From positions 1 to 57,796 of the forward strand of contig NZ_JAJFNK010000031.1 of assembly GCF_021739485.1 (NCBI RefSeq): DNA of 57,796 nt, read 5' to 3'. Positions 39,570-49,115 of the stretch are shown here, one piece after another; positions within the stretch are counted from its first letter, which is position 1; each line of letters starts with the position of its first letter. Made by a program: the position numbers and the translations under genes. The stretch is from Alicyclobacillus tolerans. GTDB lineage: Bacteria > Bacillota > Bacilli > Alicyclobacillales > Alicyclobacillaceae. Below the pieces are notes generated by a model. That model was not told where the DNA came from. It did not search any database and was given only the letters and a program-made list of their open reading frames with translations.

Positions 39570-41042
39570 ATGCCTAACTACGTAGTTGACGGGGTGTACA
39601 ACATCCAGGAAAACCCGCCGATCGAGGTCCAGGGTGTTCCCACAGGAGTTTGGGGCGTCGTGGGCACCTTCTCGAAGGGCCCGGTGAACACGCCGACGGA
39701 AATCACCAGTCTCAACGACTTGAAGAATACATTTGGTGGCCCGGATACTACATTGACGGGTTACCTGGGGGCTCTCACGGCTTTTGGTCAAGGTGCCACA
39801 CAGGCTCAAGTGGTAAGGATTGTTGGTACCGGTGCAACGGCTGCCAGTGTGACGGTCAATGACACCCAGACGACGCCAGCCCAGGTGTTCACATTTACAT
39901 ACGGCAGTGTGGGGACAGGTGGCAACTCGGCGTCCCTTACGACATCGGCCGGGACCAAGACAGGCACCTTTAAGGTCGTCATCACAGACGGAGACAACGA
40001 GGAAACCTGGGATAACCTGGTGACGGTGCAGCCGACGACTCCCATTGCCGGAGCGGTGCTGTTGTCGTCCGTTCAATCCCAGATTGGAACCTTTACGCAG
40101 CCGACCACACCCAACACGAACCTGCCTTCCTATAACACGTTCCCTTTGGCCGGAGGTAGCAACGGAACGGCTCCCGCTCTCACGGATTACATCGGCACGA
40201 CAAATCCGAATACAGGTCTGCAGGCTTTGGCCGGAGCCAATCCTGCCGTCAACTTGGTGTTTCTCGCTGGGCAAGCGGATGCTGACCAAAATTCAATTCA
40301 ATCGCTAACTACGTTCTGTCAGGCCAATAATTGCATGGCCGCGGTGTGCGACGCACAAGGAACCACAAACGCCACTGCCAAAGCGGATACGGCGAACCTG
40401 GATACAGAGCTCATCGCATTTTGTTGGCCTTGGCAGAAGATGTACGTGCAGGAATTGGACCAGGTCGTCACGGTTCCTCCGACCGGGTACTGGGTGGGAC
40501 GCGTCGCGACGCTATATCCTTATGAATCACCCGGCAACAAATCGTTGGCTTACACCGAGGGCCCGGAGTTTACCGTTTCAAACAGTGACATTGCTGCCGC
40601 AATGGACCCTTCTGCACGGATTGTTCCGATCGGCGTTCCGATTCCTCGAGGCGGCATTGGAATCCGGTCCGGTGACACTCTGAGTCAAACGGCATCCACG
40701 AGGCCCGTGTATCGCACCCGCATGAATTACTTCATTGTGGATTCGATTAACACGGCACTGGGTCAGTTTGTGGATGAACCGATTACCACGCAGCTCTTAT
40801 CGGACCAGCAACACACGGTATCCAACTTCTTGGACCCTCTGACGGGGGTCAACAATGAAGCTGGAGCTCCCATGATTGAGTCATTTAGTGTGCAGTGTGA
40901 TGCGAAGAATAACCCCTCTTCGGTCACTCAAAATGACATGACTGTTACCGACACAAAGGTGAAGTTGTTCAACATGAACCGCTTCTTGCTTTTCAGGTCA
41001 GAGGTGGGAGCTGGGGTTGTCACGACAACCTTGCAGCCATAA
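39570..41042 (+). CDS. Contractile tail sheath protein
   Basis: 490 aa. It opens IEVQGVPTGVWGVVGTFSKGPVNTPTEITSLNDLKNTFGG and has a C-terminal segment FLLFRSEVGAGVV. The central sheath motif around PRGGIGIRSGDTLSQT is also present. Tail sheath shortens around the tube to inject DNA, so the phage is a myovirus. A GAAAGGGGAG site precedes ATG 39570, and the tube gene follows. Confidence 0.93.
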   Translation: MPNYVVDGVYNIQENPPIEVQGVPTGVWGVVGTFSKGPVNTPTEITSLNDLKNTFGGPDTTLTGYLGALTAFGQGATQAQVVRIVGTGATAASVTVNDTQTTPAQVFTFTYGSVGTGGNSASLTTSAGTKTGTFKVVITDGDNEETWDNLVTVQPTTPIAGAVLLSSVQSQIGTFTQPTTPNTNLPSYNTFPLAGGSNGTAPALTDYIGTTNPNTGLQALAGANPAVNLVFLAGQADADQNSIQSLTTFCQANNCMAAVCDAQGTTNATAKADTANLDTELIAFCWPWQKMYVQELDQVVTVPPTGYWVGRVATLYPYESPGNKSLAYTEGPEFTVSNSDIAAAMDPSARIVPIGVPIPRGGIGIRSGDTLSQTASTRPVYRTRMNYFIVDSINTALGQFVDEPITTQLLSDQQHTVSNFLDPLTGVNNEAGAPMIESFSVQCDAKNNPSSVTQNDMTVTDTKVKLFNMNRFLLFRSEVGAGVVTTTLQP

Positions 41043-41055
41043 GGAGGTGGTTTGA

Positions 41056-41508
41056 GTGCTTCAGTTTAAGCTGCAACGTTTCAGTCAGGACCGCATCTTA
41101 GGTAGCTCGGCGACGGTAGCCATCTATGGCCCAAATGGACCTGTAAACGTCATGGAGGTGGATTCTTGCAAAGAAACGCGCAAATCCAGCCAGAAACAGT
41201 TTCAACCGTTGGGTGAAGTCGGTGAACACACACAGGATATCTACGAAGGGTACGAACTCAACTTTTCAGGGGGTGTCGTTGACCCGAGCTATGATGACCT
41301 TGTGGATCAGGTTGATCAGGCCGCCATGAACGGACAACAAAATTTGCGCTTTCGTGTTACACAAACCATCGAGTATTACGGGGGAACCACTGTCACCTAT
41401 GTATACCCCAATACGGTGCTCTATGGTTTTGAAAAGGATTCAAAGTCTGCGAAGGACGACATTACCTGGTCTTTCAAGGGCGCCTCGAGAACTCGGACGA
41501 AAGGCTAA
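41056..41508 (+). CDS. Tail tube protein (XkdM-like)
   Basis: 150 aa, matching the XkdM-type tube family in ETRKSSQKQFQPLGEVGEHTQDIYEGYELNFSGGVVDPSYD. It forms the inner tube under the sheath. GTG 41056 has AAGGAGGTGG upstream. Strong spacing and order (sheath, tube, chaperone, tape measure) confirm the assignment. Confidence 0.88.
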   Translation: MLQFKLQRFSQDRILGSSATVAIYGPNGPVNVMEVDSCKETRKSSQKQFQPLGEVGEHTQDIYEGYELNFSGGVVDPSYDDLVDQVDQAAMNGQQNLRFRVTQTIEYYGGTTVTYVYPNTVLYGFEKDSKSAKDDITWSFKGASRTRTKG

Positions 41509-41540
41509 TCAGGATACGTGGTTTATAGGAGGCTTTCATA

Positions 41541-41900
41541 GTGGACGAAGATAATCAAGAGGTAATGCACGAACAGGCGGTCGAAGTGGCAGACGACGAA
41601 GTTAAGCTGTCCGATGGCCGCATTGTGAAGATGCGTGAGACGACTGGCGCAGATGATGCTGCTGTGGCTCAGATGCTTGGCGATAAAATCAGTCTTCAGG
41701 GAGCGGGAGGGGCTGTGTTTGTTCAAGCGAATGCTCTGAAAGCTGTCGTATCTGTGGATGGCGTACCCGCTCCAATCATGCAGAACTACCGTGATTTCAT
41801 CAAGTTTTCTCGGACATTCAAAACAAGGGACATGAATCGTATCGCATCGAAATACGCCCAGATGAACCTGGAGGCAAATGAAGATAACCCTTTAGCCTAG
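41541..41900 (+). CDS. Tail assembly chaperone G
   Basis: 119 aa between tube and tape measure, in the position of gpG. It has LSDGRIVKMRETTGADDAAVAQMLGD near the start and a C-terminal helix ending NEDNPLA. The stop is two codons after a CCCTTTA slippery heptamer. The G and GT chaperones hold the tape measure while the tail tube forms. GTG 41541 has AGGAGG upstream. Confidence 0.85.
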   Translation: MDEDNQEVMHEQAVEVADDEVKLSDGRIVKMRETTGADDAAVAQMLGDKISLQGAGGAVFVQANALKAVVSVDGVPAPIMQNYRDFIKFSRTFKTRDMNRIASKYAQMNLEANEDNPLA

Positions 41901-42085
41901 AGTATAATTGCGAAGCAAAAGTTTCGTGGTTAATGGCTACTCCATCATTTCAACAGTCAGTAGCGGCCTCCTATGAATCCATGACATTCAGTGAGATTAT
42001 GAGGCTATCTAGTCCTCAACGCATTGCTCTAATGCGCTTGCGCGAGAAAATTGGGGAACAAATTAAAGCTGAAAGAGATTCGTGA
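41541..42085 (+). CDS. Tail assembly chaperone GT fusion by -1 frameshift
   Basis: A -1 shift at C-CCT-TTA (41888-41894) would join the 119-aa G frame to the -1 frame. That frame is open from 41888 (after a TAA at 41885-41887) to TGA 42083-42085. The product would be about 181 aa, gaining 63 residues (SLEYNCEAKVSW then MATPSFQQSVAA...). The same T extension also has an ATG at 41933, which could make a separate 50-aa protein, but no ribosome site stands before it. Confidence 0.78.
41888..41894 (+). promoter_or_regulatory. Programmed -1 frameshift slippery site CCCTTTA
   Basis: A canonical X-XXY-YYZ heptamer read as C CCT TTA in the zero frame, six bases before the G stop codon. No strong downstream pseudoknot was seen; a weak CGAA/TTCG hairpin follows. 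Confidence 0.78.
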
Positions 42086-42100
42086 CCTGCCTACAAGTCG

Positions 42101-42130
42101 AGCCACTCTCTGAGGAGGGTGGCTTTGTTG
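42101..42130 (+). terminator. Terminator after chaperone genes
   Basis: A 10-bp stem, AGCCACTCTC, loop TGAG, GAGGGTGGCT (one wobble pair), followed by TTGTTG. It lies before the inserted membrane-protein gene. Confidence 0.72.
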
Positions 42131-42196
42131 TGGTCTGGAATTTGTGGATATCTTATGCAAGTTTTTGGTGTATTCTGGTTGCAGGAGGTGAGCGAT

Positions 42197-42937
42197 TTGG
42201 GATATGTATTTTTCATTTTGTTCCTCGGGATGTTTACCGCGTTCATACTTGGGTTAATTAGACCAAAGTGGGTGATACGTAATGTACAAAAGCAGACCCG
42301 GCGACATACAGGAGTAATCTACGGAAGTTTAACGTTTTTGTTTTTCTTAGCATGGATGTTTTCTTTACCATCAGCTGGTCCCACGCCAGCATTTTCAAAG
42401 TCAAATTTCGCGGGCGTTGTTAATGGTACAACTACCAATGGTTCTCAGCAAAAGGCTGCTTCCGAAAACGTGGCCGTAGCCAATGCAACTGGGAAGCCCT
42501 CCAAAGTTTCAACTAAACGGTCGTCAACTGCCGCAATAAAACCAATGTCATATGCTCAGATGGAACAGATACTTCAGTGGGGTAATCAGCAATACATAGA
42601 CATTACAAGTCGCTTTGATGGCCTTCAACCAGGTACGTACCGATATGTCGACCCAAATTGGAATAAATTCGCACGAGATGAACTATCGCTTATCACCCAA
42701 AAGGAGCATTCCTTTCCAAATACCAAAGCACCAGCGATTGGTGGGGACGAAGTTCAATGGATGATTCAAGCAGACGTGAACAGTGCTATCGAACAAGTTT
42801 GGCAAACGTTAGCATCGATGAACGAATATTTAGGTGCAGGTGGTAATCCTGCTGATATCAATCAAAATGAGTCAATCTACAAACATTTCTTCAAGAAGGC
42901 GACACAAGAAGTTCAAGTCCACCATTTGGCTAATTGA
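42197..42937 (+). CDS. Membrane protein inserted in tail operon (moron)
   Basis: 246 aa with two N-terminal transmembrane helices (YVFFILFLGMFTAFILGL and VIYGSLTFLFFLAWMF). A Ser/Thr/Asn-rich linker and a soluble domain of about 130 residues follow. Not recognised. It interrupts the universal chaperone-tape measure order. It is AT-richer than its neighbours and is bounded by terminators at 42101 and 42952. TTG 42197 is chosen because GGAGGTGA stands 7 nt upstream; the longer ORF from 42119 reads through the terminator. Such morons often alter the lysogen, for example by superinfection exclusion. Confidence 0.72.
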   Translation: MGYVFFILFLGMFTAFILGLIRPKWVIRNVQKQTRRHTGVIYGSLTFLFFLAWMFSLPSAGPTPAFSKSNFAGVVNGTTTNGSQQKAASENVAVANATGKPSKVSTKRSSTAAIKPMSYAQMEQILQWGNQQYIDITSRFDGLQPGTYRYVDPNWNKFARDELSLITQKEHSFPNTKAPAIGGDEVQWMIQADVNSAIEQVWQTLASMNEYLGAGGNPADINQNESIYKHFFKKATQEVQVHHLAN

Positions 42938-42951
42938 GAATTATTACAATC

Positions 42952-42973
42952 GCTGCCTCCGGGCAGCTTTTTT
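42952..42973 (+). terminator. Terminator after the inserted membrane-protein gene
   Basis: GCTGCC, loop TCCG, GGCAGC followed by six T. Confidence 0.88.
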
Positions 42974-42998
42974 ATTGCATTGAAAGGTGGTGGCATTT

Positions 42999-45371
42999 TT
43001 GGCGGGACTGGAAAAAGCTTTTGAGTTAGCGGTTGTAATCTCCGCCGTCGATAAGCTAACAGCTCCAGCGAGAGCCATGGCTGCTCAGCTTGGAATCGTT
43101 TCAAAGCAAACAGAAGCACTTCAAAAGCGTATGGCATCTTTCAAAGCCATGGCCGTCACCGGTGGTGTTATCACGGGCATCGGTGGTGCAATGGCGCTCG
43201 GACTGGTCAAGGCGGCAGAATCTGCTGGGCAGTTACAGACCGCCGTGATGGGCGTCAAGGAAGCGCTGAAACTTACGAACGCAGAGTATACGAAAGCGAT
43301 GAATCTCTCTCAAACCGTTGGTATCCCGACAATTTTTAGTGCTGTTCAGGTGAGTGGGATTATGCAGGCCATGGCAACGGCTGGGCTAACGAAGCAGCAG
43401 GTCCTGAACCCTGCAATCTTGAGGGATTACGTGAATTTTGCAGATGTCCAAGCACAGATAAAAAAGGAGAATGCGCCGGATGTCGTTTCTACAGCCGTCA
43501 GTATGGCGCACCAATATCAACTCTATAGTACAGCGCAGATTACGCCTTTTTTGAACCAGTTAAATGCAGCCTTGTTACACACTCATGAAACCGCTAGCGA
43601 GTTTGGAACCACGTATAAATACATTGCTAATCAAGCACGAACCATGGGTATGGGTGCAAGCAGTACTCTGGCCGCGACGGCATGGTTAGGTCGAATGGGC
43701 TTCGGAAACGGCCGCGGGGGAACCAACTTTGCTGACTTCTTGCGACGAAGTATTTACGGTTCCAGCGGTAAGAAGGCGGATGCCGCGATGCAAGCCGCAG
43801 GTTTCGTACAGAACGGGCATTCGGTATTCACAACGGCAAACGGACAATTCGTAGGGGTCCCTGCAGCCGTCAAGATTATGCAAGACTTTGCCGCGAGATT
43901 TCACGGAAACGCCAATTTGATGAGCCCTCTTTTAAACTCAATCTTCGGCACCCAGGGCGCTCGAATCGCCATGATGATGTCGTCATCCGGAGCTTCTGAA
44001 CAGTACACCAATGTACAGAAACAGATCGCCGGCACTGCGTCTATCAGTAAGACACAGAGTGATTTGAACAATACATGGGCGGGCAAGGTGAAGCAATTGC
44101 AGACGACATTACAGGATATCGGACAGGCCTTTGGAAGGTCTGTGATGCCGGTTCTATTACCTGTCATAAAGGGTCTGGACGACATTCTTGGCCGCGTCCT
44201 GAAATTCGAGCAGCAGCATCCGAAAATCATGAAATGGATCGCCACATTCGCCAGTATCGCCACAGCGGTGATGCTGGTTGTGGGTCCCACGATGCTCCTG
44301 GTGGGGGCGCTTGGATATTTAAAAACTTCTCAAGCAATCTCTGCAGGTTTTCAAATTCTCGGTCGTTCGCTTTTGGGCGCTCTCGGCCCAATTGCCATCG
44401 TTGCCGGAGCTGCGTATTTGCTGTATGAGGCATGGACGCATAACTGGGGCGGCATTCAGCAAAAGACTGCAGCTGTTTGGAACTGGGTGAAAACTGAAAC
44501 GCCAAAGGTCTGGAATACCGTGTTAAGAGTCATTCGAGCCGTATGGAGTACGATTGGTCCGACCATTACCAAGACCGCGACGTCTGTGTGGAATACGCTT
44601 CGCGGCGCGTGGACCCAAGTGGCAGCGTTCGTAAGGACCATTTGGCCAGAGGTTCTGCAAATCACCAGGTTCGTTTGGCACCTGATATACGATTACATTC
44701 GGGCGGAACTCCAGCTGACTTGGATTGTGGTTCGAACGATTTCCAAAGTGATTTGGACCACTTTGAAAGCGGCCTGGACACTCATCTCCACAGATGTGAA
44801 GGTTGTCTGGCGCATGATCAAAGACACGATTCAAATTGCTTGGGATGTTGTGTCTACGATTATCAAAGTAGGCCTCGATCTGTTAACAGGGCATTGGCGC
44901 AAGGCGTGGCTTGATATCGTCTCTGGTGTACAAAAGTGGTGGAAGGACATCCAGAAATTCTTTTTAGATGGATGGAATGGGCTTCAGACTTTGATGACAA
45001 CATGGCTCAAAACAGCGGAAACATGGGGTTCGGGTATCGTGAGCTCTATCTGGAACGGGATTAAAAGTTTATGGCCTTGGCTGAAACAAAACTTTGCTAA
45101 TTTCGCGAAAGACATCTTACCTGGTTGGGCTATTCAACTTTTGAGTAAAGCGGGGTTAAATCTAGCTTCCACTTCAAGTTCACTTCCTACAAACGTGGTC
45201 AGCCAGGGGCATTCCACAACAATTCACATTCATCCGGGAGCCATCCAGGTGAACGGCGCCACAGACGGTGCACAGTTCGCCAACGATTTCATGAATCAAC
45301 TCGGGACCACGGCACGTCAGAACAACATGTCTCGACCGTTCGGGCCCAACCGCTTGGTCTATGGACACTAG
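42999..45371 (+). CDS. Tail tape measure protein
   Basis: 790 aa, the largest tail gene, setting tail length. It begins ELAVVISAVDKLTAPARAMAAQL, a family start. Hydrophobic stretches follow (MAVTGGVITGIGGAMALGL; ATAVMLVVGPTMLLVGALGY; IAIVAGAAYLLY). Then come about 200 residues of Trp-rich helical repeats (VWNWVKTETPKVWNTVLRVI...). TTG 42999 is chosen because AAAGGTGG is 8 nt upstream; GTG 42987 lies inside that site. Confidence 0.9.
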   Translation: MAGLEKAFELAVVISAVDKLTAPARAMAAQLGIVSKQTEALQKRMASFKAMAVTGGVITGIGGAMALGLVKAAESAGQLQTAVMGVKEALKLTNAEYTKAMNLSQTVGIPTIFSAVQVSGIMQAMATAGLTKQQVLNPAILRDYVNFADVQAQIKKENAPDVVSTAVSMAHQYQLYSTAQITPFLNQLNAALLHTHETASEFGTTYKYIANQARTMGMGASSTLAATAWLGRMGFGNGRGGTNFADFLRRSIYGSSGKKADAAMQAAGFVQNGHSVFTTANGQFVGVPAAVKIMQDFAARFHGNANLMSPLLNSIFGTQGARIAMMMSSSGASEQYTNVQKQIAGTASISKTQSDLNNTWAGKVKQLQTTLQDIGQAFGRSVMPVLLPVIKGLDDILGRVLKFEQQHPKIMKWIATFASIATAVMLVVGPTMLLVGALGYLKTSQAISAGFQILGRSLLGALGPIAIVAGAAYLLYEAWTHNWGGIQQKTAAVWNWVKTETPKVWNTVLRVIRAVWSTIGPTITKTATSVWNTLRGAWTQVAAFVRTIWPEVLQITRFVWHLIYDYIRAELQLTWIVVRTISKVIWTTLKAAWTLISTDVKVVWRMIKDTIQIAWDVVSTIIKVGLDLLTGHWRKAWLDIVSGVQKWWKDIQKFFLDGWNGLQTLMTTWLKTAETWGSGIVSSIWNGIKSLWPWLKQNFANFAKDILPGWAIQLLSKAGLNLASTSSSLPTNVVSQGHSTTIHIHPGAIQVNGATDGAQFANDFMNQLGTTARQNNMSRPFGPNRLVYGH

Positions 45372-45383
45372 GGAGGTGCCCCT

Positions 45384-45995
45384 TTGCTGAAACTCGGGAA
45401 CTTTGTGTTTGACTTGGATGACTATCCGTCGGAGCTTCCGCTTGGGGGCTCCTCTTTAATTGCGGTCGAGAAATTCCCCGGCGGTCGGAAGTCGTTACAG
45501 GATTTCGGGGCATTCGACGACCCGATTACCCTGAAAGGGACATTCCTTTTCCAGGGCGCTCTGACCAAAGCCAATTCGATTGACTCCATGTGGCGTGCTG
45601 GGAAGCCTGTGCAACTGGTCGTCGAGAGTTTGCGGCCGCGATGGGTGCAGATTACCTCGTTCAAGCCGGTCTACAAGAACGATTACATGATTGACTACAG
45701 CATCACGCTGGAGCCCGTGGACAGCCAAGACCTGAACGCCATTTTGTACGGAGAGCCTCAGGCCGCCACAGCTGCGGCCGCTGCAACTGTGTCGTCTTCG
45801 ACATCAAGCAGCAGTACGTCGTCTTCATCAAGACCACAGAGATTCTACTTTGTTAAATCGGGTGACACGCTCTGGGGAATTGCGGCCAAGTCTTCTGTGT
45901 ACGGGAATGGAGCGGATTACACGAAAATCGTGACGGCCAATAACATTAAGAATCCAAACCTCATCTACCCAGGCCAAAAGCTGGTGATTCCATGA
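45384..45995 (+). CDS. LysM-domain tail protein
   Basis: 203 aa. The N-terminal part is a tail/baseplate domain ([28 protein letters not shown]). A Ser/Thr-rich linker follows. The C-terminal LysM domain is [50 protein letters not shown]. It is the XkdP-type peptidoglycan-binding protein of contractile tails. TTG 45384 has GGGAGGTG upstream; the stop overlaps the next ATG. Confidence 0.9.
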   Translation: MLKLGNFVFDLDDYPSELPLGGSSLIAVEKFPGGRKSLQDFGAFDDPITLKGTFLFQGALTKANSIDSMWRAGKPVQLVVESLRPRWVQITSFKPVYKNDYMIDYSITLEPVDSQDLNAILYGEPQAATAAAAATVSSSTSSSSTSSSSRPQRFYFVKSGDTLWGIAAKSSVYGNGADYTKIVTANNIKNPNLIYPGQKLVIP

Positions 45996-47134
45996 TTCCA
46001 CTTTCAAACCAAGGCAACTTCCGACCCTTCAGTCGGCCGCGCAGCGTTGTGATTGTCAATGGAACACGAGTGCCTTTCCGCACTTGGTCCGTTGACTTGA
46101 ACGGGTACTCCGCTGCGGACACCTTTGACCTGACTCTTCCGTTCCGTGCTCTTGACCAGCTGAAGGGAACGACGATTCTCGCCAACACTACGGACCAGGA
46201 AACGGTCCTGCTCACGCAACCAGATATTCTGGTGGAGATTTATGTCGGCTATCCGCGGGACCCGAACAACTACGATGAAAATGACTTGACACAACTCATG
46301 TATGGGTACCTGGACACCGCCGATTTCAACTTCAGCAGTCAAGGCGTTAACGTGGAGATTCAGGGCCGCAATCAGGTCGGCCCGTTCATGGACACCAAGA
46401 CGACGGACAAGTTCCCGAATCTGACGTCATCGGCTATTGTAACTTATTTCGGTAAACAACAGGGTTTAACCGTAGTGGCCACACCAACGTACACCTTGGC
46501 CGGCACGTATTACGCAAACGACCATACCACCTTAACAACGGATATCACCGAGTGGGACCTTATGAACTACTTAGCGGACCAGGAGGGTTTTACGCTCAGG
46601 GTGAAAGGGAACACGCTGTACTTCGGGCCCAGGGACTCTTTCCTGAAGTCCACGCCGCTCATTTACACGTGGGGTCAAAATGTGAAGACTCTGAAGCTGT
46701 CCCGGTCTCCCCATGCCAGTAAAGACATCAAGGTGGAAGTCATCACGTGGGCATGGAACAAGAAAACCCGGATGGTCACAACGGCGACAAACACGACCAC
46801 GTACGCCAAGAGGGTGACCGGCACCAGCGCGCATCAGGAGTGGGTGGAGACCTATTACATTCCCGGCCTGACGCGTGACCAGGCGCAAAAACGAGCGAAT
46901 GCGATTCTTCAGCAACTGTCTCAAACGGAACTGACCGGCGAGCTCACGGCAGACGGGAACGAGACGTTGGACATCGACCAACCGATTACGCTCAAAGGCC
47001 TCGGCCTTGGTGTCGATGGAACGGCCTTTTGGCCTACCAAAGTGACGCACGCGTTTGACAACTCATCTCCGAAGTATGGCATCGATGCAACATTCAGCAA
47101 TCTGAATCTGCCGAGCAACCCGGGGGGCGTCTAG
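45992..47134 (+). CDS. Baseplate hub protein (gpD/gp27-like)
   Basis: 380 aa. The order and motifs ([63 protein letters not shown]) fit the late control D/XkdQ hub family. It forms the central hub between tube and spike. ATG 45992 overlaps the previous stop; the next gene starts 1 base after its stop. Confidence 0.87.
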   Translation: MIPLSNQGNFRPFSRPRSVVIVNGTRVPFRTWSVDLNGYSAADTFDLTLPFRALDQLKGTTILANTTDQETVLLTQPDILVEIYVGYPRDPNNYDENDLTQLMYGYLDTADFNFSSQGVNVEIQGRNQVGPFMDTKTTDKFPNLTSSAIVTYFGKQQGLTVVATPTYTLAGTYYANDHTTLTTDITEWDLMNYLADQEGFTLRVKGNTLYFGPRDSFLKSTPLIYTWGQNVKTLKLSRSPHASKDIKVEVITWAWNKKTRMVTTATNTTTYAKRVTGTSAHQEWVETYYIPGLTRDQAQKRANAILQQLSQTELTGELTADGNETLDIDQPITLKGLGLGVDGTAFWPTKVTHAFDNSSPKYGIDATFSNLNLPSNPGGV

Positions 47135-47135
47135 C

Positions 47136-47585
47136 GTGACCATTTCGAGCAATGACTGGTATGAACAAATCAAGGACTACATCCACCGTGCCGTCGGACA
47201 GAATCTTTCCGTCATCGAGGGTACCGTCTCTTCCCGGCAGACCTCTCCCCCCAGCGTGAAGGTGACGCTTCAACCTTATGGTATTGAAACGGGCTGGATC
47301 CGAGTCGGGACTCCATACGCAGGGAACGGGTTTGGATTCCTGGCAATCCCTCCGGAAGGACAAGCGGTCAAAGTCATCTTCGACATGGGGGATAAACAAT
47401 CCGCAACAGTGGTCTGTGACGTGTACAACGATGTGGATGTGCCGCCAACGTTAGCCAATGTGGATGACGTGATGCTGATTCATACGTCTGGTTCGCAGCT
47501 CGTGTTTCACCAAAGTGGAGATGTGCTGCTAAAGGCGGTTGGGAACCTCACGCTGACGGGTAAGACCACGACTCAAACACTGTGA
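47136..47585 (+). CDS. Baseplate spike/assembly protein V-like (OB fold)
   Basis: 149 aa. The N-terminal helix is followed by an OB-fold pattern (LSVIEGTVSSRQTSPPSVKVTLQPYGIETGWIRVGTPYAGNGFGFLAIPPEGQAVKVIFDMGD), as in gp5/gpV and XkdR relatives. The C-terminal part is beta-rich (VMLIHTSGSQLVFHQSGDVLLKA), possibly the spike shaft. Start GTG 47136. Confidence 0.83.
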   Translation: MTISSNDWYEQIKDYIHRAVGQNLSVIEGTVSSRQTSPPSVKVTLQPYGIETGWIRVGTPYAGNGFGFLAIPPEGQAVKVIFDMGDKQSATVVCDVYNDVDVPPTLANVDDVMLIHTSGSQLVFHQSGDVLLKAVGNLTLTGKTTTQTL

Positions 47586-47598
47586 AGGGGATGGTTGC

Positions 47599-48024
47599 TT
47601 GAACTACACATCGCCGCCAATTGACCCGACAGACCCGCAGGGAACGGACCTGGCACTTGATGCCAACGGGGACCTGGTCCTGACTCCGCAGGGCGACGTT
47701 GGACTGGTCTCCGGTACCGACAACATTAAACAGATGATTCGTGTCCGGCTTCAGACGATTCCGGACACTTATATTTTCGGGAACGACCTTGGGAGCGAGC
47801 TCGGACAGACCATTGATGAACCGCTCAATCCGGTCACGCAAAAGCTGGTGGACCAATATGTCCGAAATGCCCTGGTGGATCCCCGCATCATTCAGATTAA
47901 CAAAGTGACAATGATCGATCCGGACGACGGTTCCATGCAGTTTTACGTGACGGTCAACCTGGACGTGATTGGCGCAGGGACGATTCAAACGACAGTGCCG
48001 ATTGGAGGGGTGACAGGTGTTTAG
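47599..48024 (+). CDS. Baseplate wedge protein gp25-like (DUF2634/XkdS-like)
   Basis: 141 aa with gp25 signature segments: GTDLALDANGDLVLTPQGDVGLVSGTDNIKQMIRVRLQT, then FGNDLGSELGQTIDEPLNP. It is a wedge component present in all contractile tails. TTG 47599 has GAAGGGG upstream; the end overlaps the baseplate J gene. Confidence 0.87.
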   Translation: MNYTSPPIDPTDPQGTDLALDANGDLVLTPQGDVGLVSGTDNIKQMIRVRLQTIPDTYIFGNDLGSELGQTIDEPLNPVTQKLVDQYVRNALVDPRIIQINKVTMIDPDDGSMQFYVTVNLDVIGAGTIQTTVPIGGVTGV

Positions 48025-49102
48025 TACGGCCCTCCAAACGATGATTTCGTCGATTCAGACAGGACTTGCGGCAATCAGCAAGAAGCTGACCGATTACTCA
48101 TCAAACTCCGTTATCGGTGTGATTCTCGCCGCCATCGCTTCCGCCATCGACGAGCTGAACACCGCGATTTCCACCGCCCAGCTGCAGGCGTATTTGAAGA
48201 CGGCAACAGGGACCAACCTCGATAACAAGGCCGCGGATTTCGGTATTGTGCGTAAGCAAGCCACGGCAGCTCAATGGGTCTTCGTCGCTACCAAACAAGT
48301 TGTGAGCGCACAAGCTATCACCATCCCTGCTGGTTCGCTGGCGACGACGGTGCCAACATCCACCCAGGACGCGATCACGTACACAGTCAACGCAGACACA
48401 GTGCTTCCAATTGGTTCCACGACGGTCAACATCAACGTGACTTGTACGCAAGCGGGCAGCATCGGAAACATCGCCACAGGGACACAGCTCCTGTGGGGCT
48501 CTGCGGTACCTGGCATTGACGGAGTTGAGTTTGATAGCACGACCGGCGGCATTGCTGGTATCGACACAGAGACGGATGACCAGTTACGCGCGCGGGCTCT
48601 GGCGGCTTTCCAGGGCCTGAGCATTTCTACCCAGGCCTGGTACCAGTCAACGGCTGAAGGGGTCACTGGTGTTTCCTCCGCGCTCGTCGTTCCGCAGGGA
48701 CGGGGACCTGGTACCGTGGACATTTATATCGTCGGCCAAAACAACACGGTTCCGGACACCACACTGATCAGTTCCGTGCAGTCGGTCATCGACGCGGGCC
48801 GGGTGATTACGGACGACGCGAAAGTCTTTGCACCGAGCCCTGTCACGGTGAACGGAGCGATGACCATTACCACGGCCACGGGTTACGACCATACCGCAGT
48901 CGCGACGCAGGTCCAAACGAACTTGGTCAATTACATTAACGGGCTAGGCATTGGTGGTGGTTCGACAAACCTTCTGCCGGCGGCGCAGTGGGTGGCGATC
49001 GCCATGGGAACGGCGGGGGTCGAAAACGCCTCGACTACTTTTACGGATACAACGTTCACTTCCGACCAGTTGCCGCAGGCCGGGACCATCACGGTGACAT
49101 AG
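48017..49102 (+). CDS. Baseplate J/gp47-family protein
   Basis: 361 aa. It has QAYLKTATGTNLDNKAADFGIVRKQATAA near the start, the baseplate J beta-domain (QAITIPAGSLATTVPTSTQDAITY), and then GGIAGIDTETDDQLRARALAAFQGL. Wedge protein of the baseplate. GTG 48017 overlaps the gp25 gene. Confidence 0.9.
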   Translation: MFSTALQTMISSIQTGLAAISKKLTDYSSNSVIGVILAAIASAIDELNTAISTAQLQAYLKTATGTNLDNKAADFGIVRKQATAAQWVFVATKQVVSAQAITIPAGSLATTVPTSTQDAITYTVNADTVLPIGSTTVNINVTCTQAGSIGNIATGTQLLWGSAVPGIDGVEFDSTTGGIAGIDTETDDQLRARALAAFQGLSISTQAWYQSTAEGVTGVSSALVVPQGRGPGTVDIYIVGQNNTVPDTTLISSVQSVIDAGRVITDDAKVFAPSPVTVNGAMTITTATGYDHTAVATQVQTNLVNYINGLGIGGGSTNLLPAAQWVAIAMGTAGVENASTTFTDTTFTSDQLPQAGTITVT

Positions 49103-49115
49103 GGAGGCGTCTGAC

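Noticed and set aside
39330..40289. 319-codon minus-strand ORF overlapping sheath gene
   Set aside because: Antisense to the sheath gene, with no ribosome site and an Arg/Cys-rich composition typical of shadow frames.
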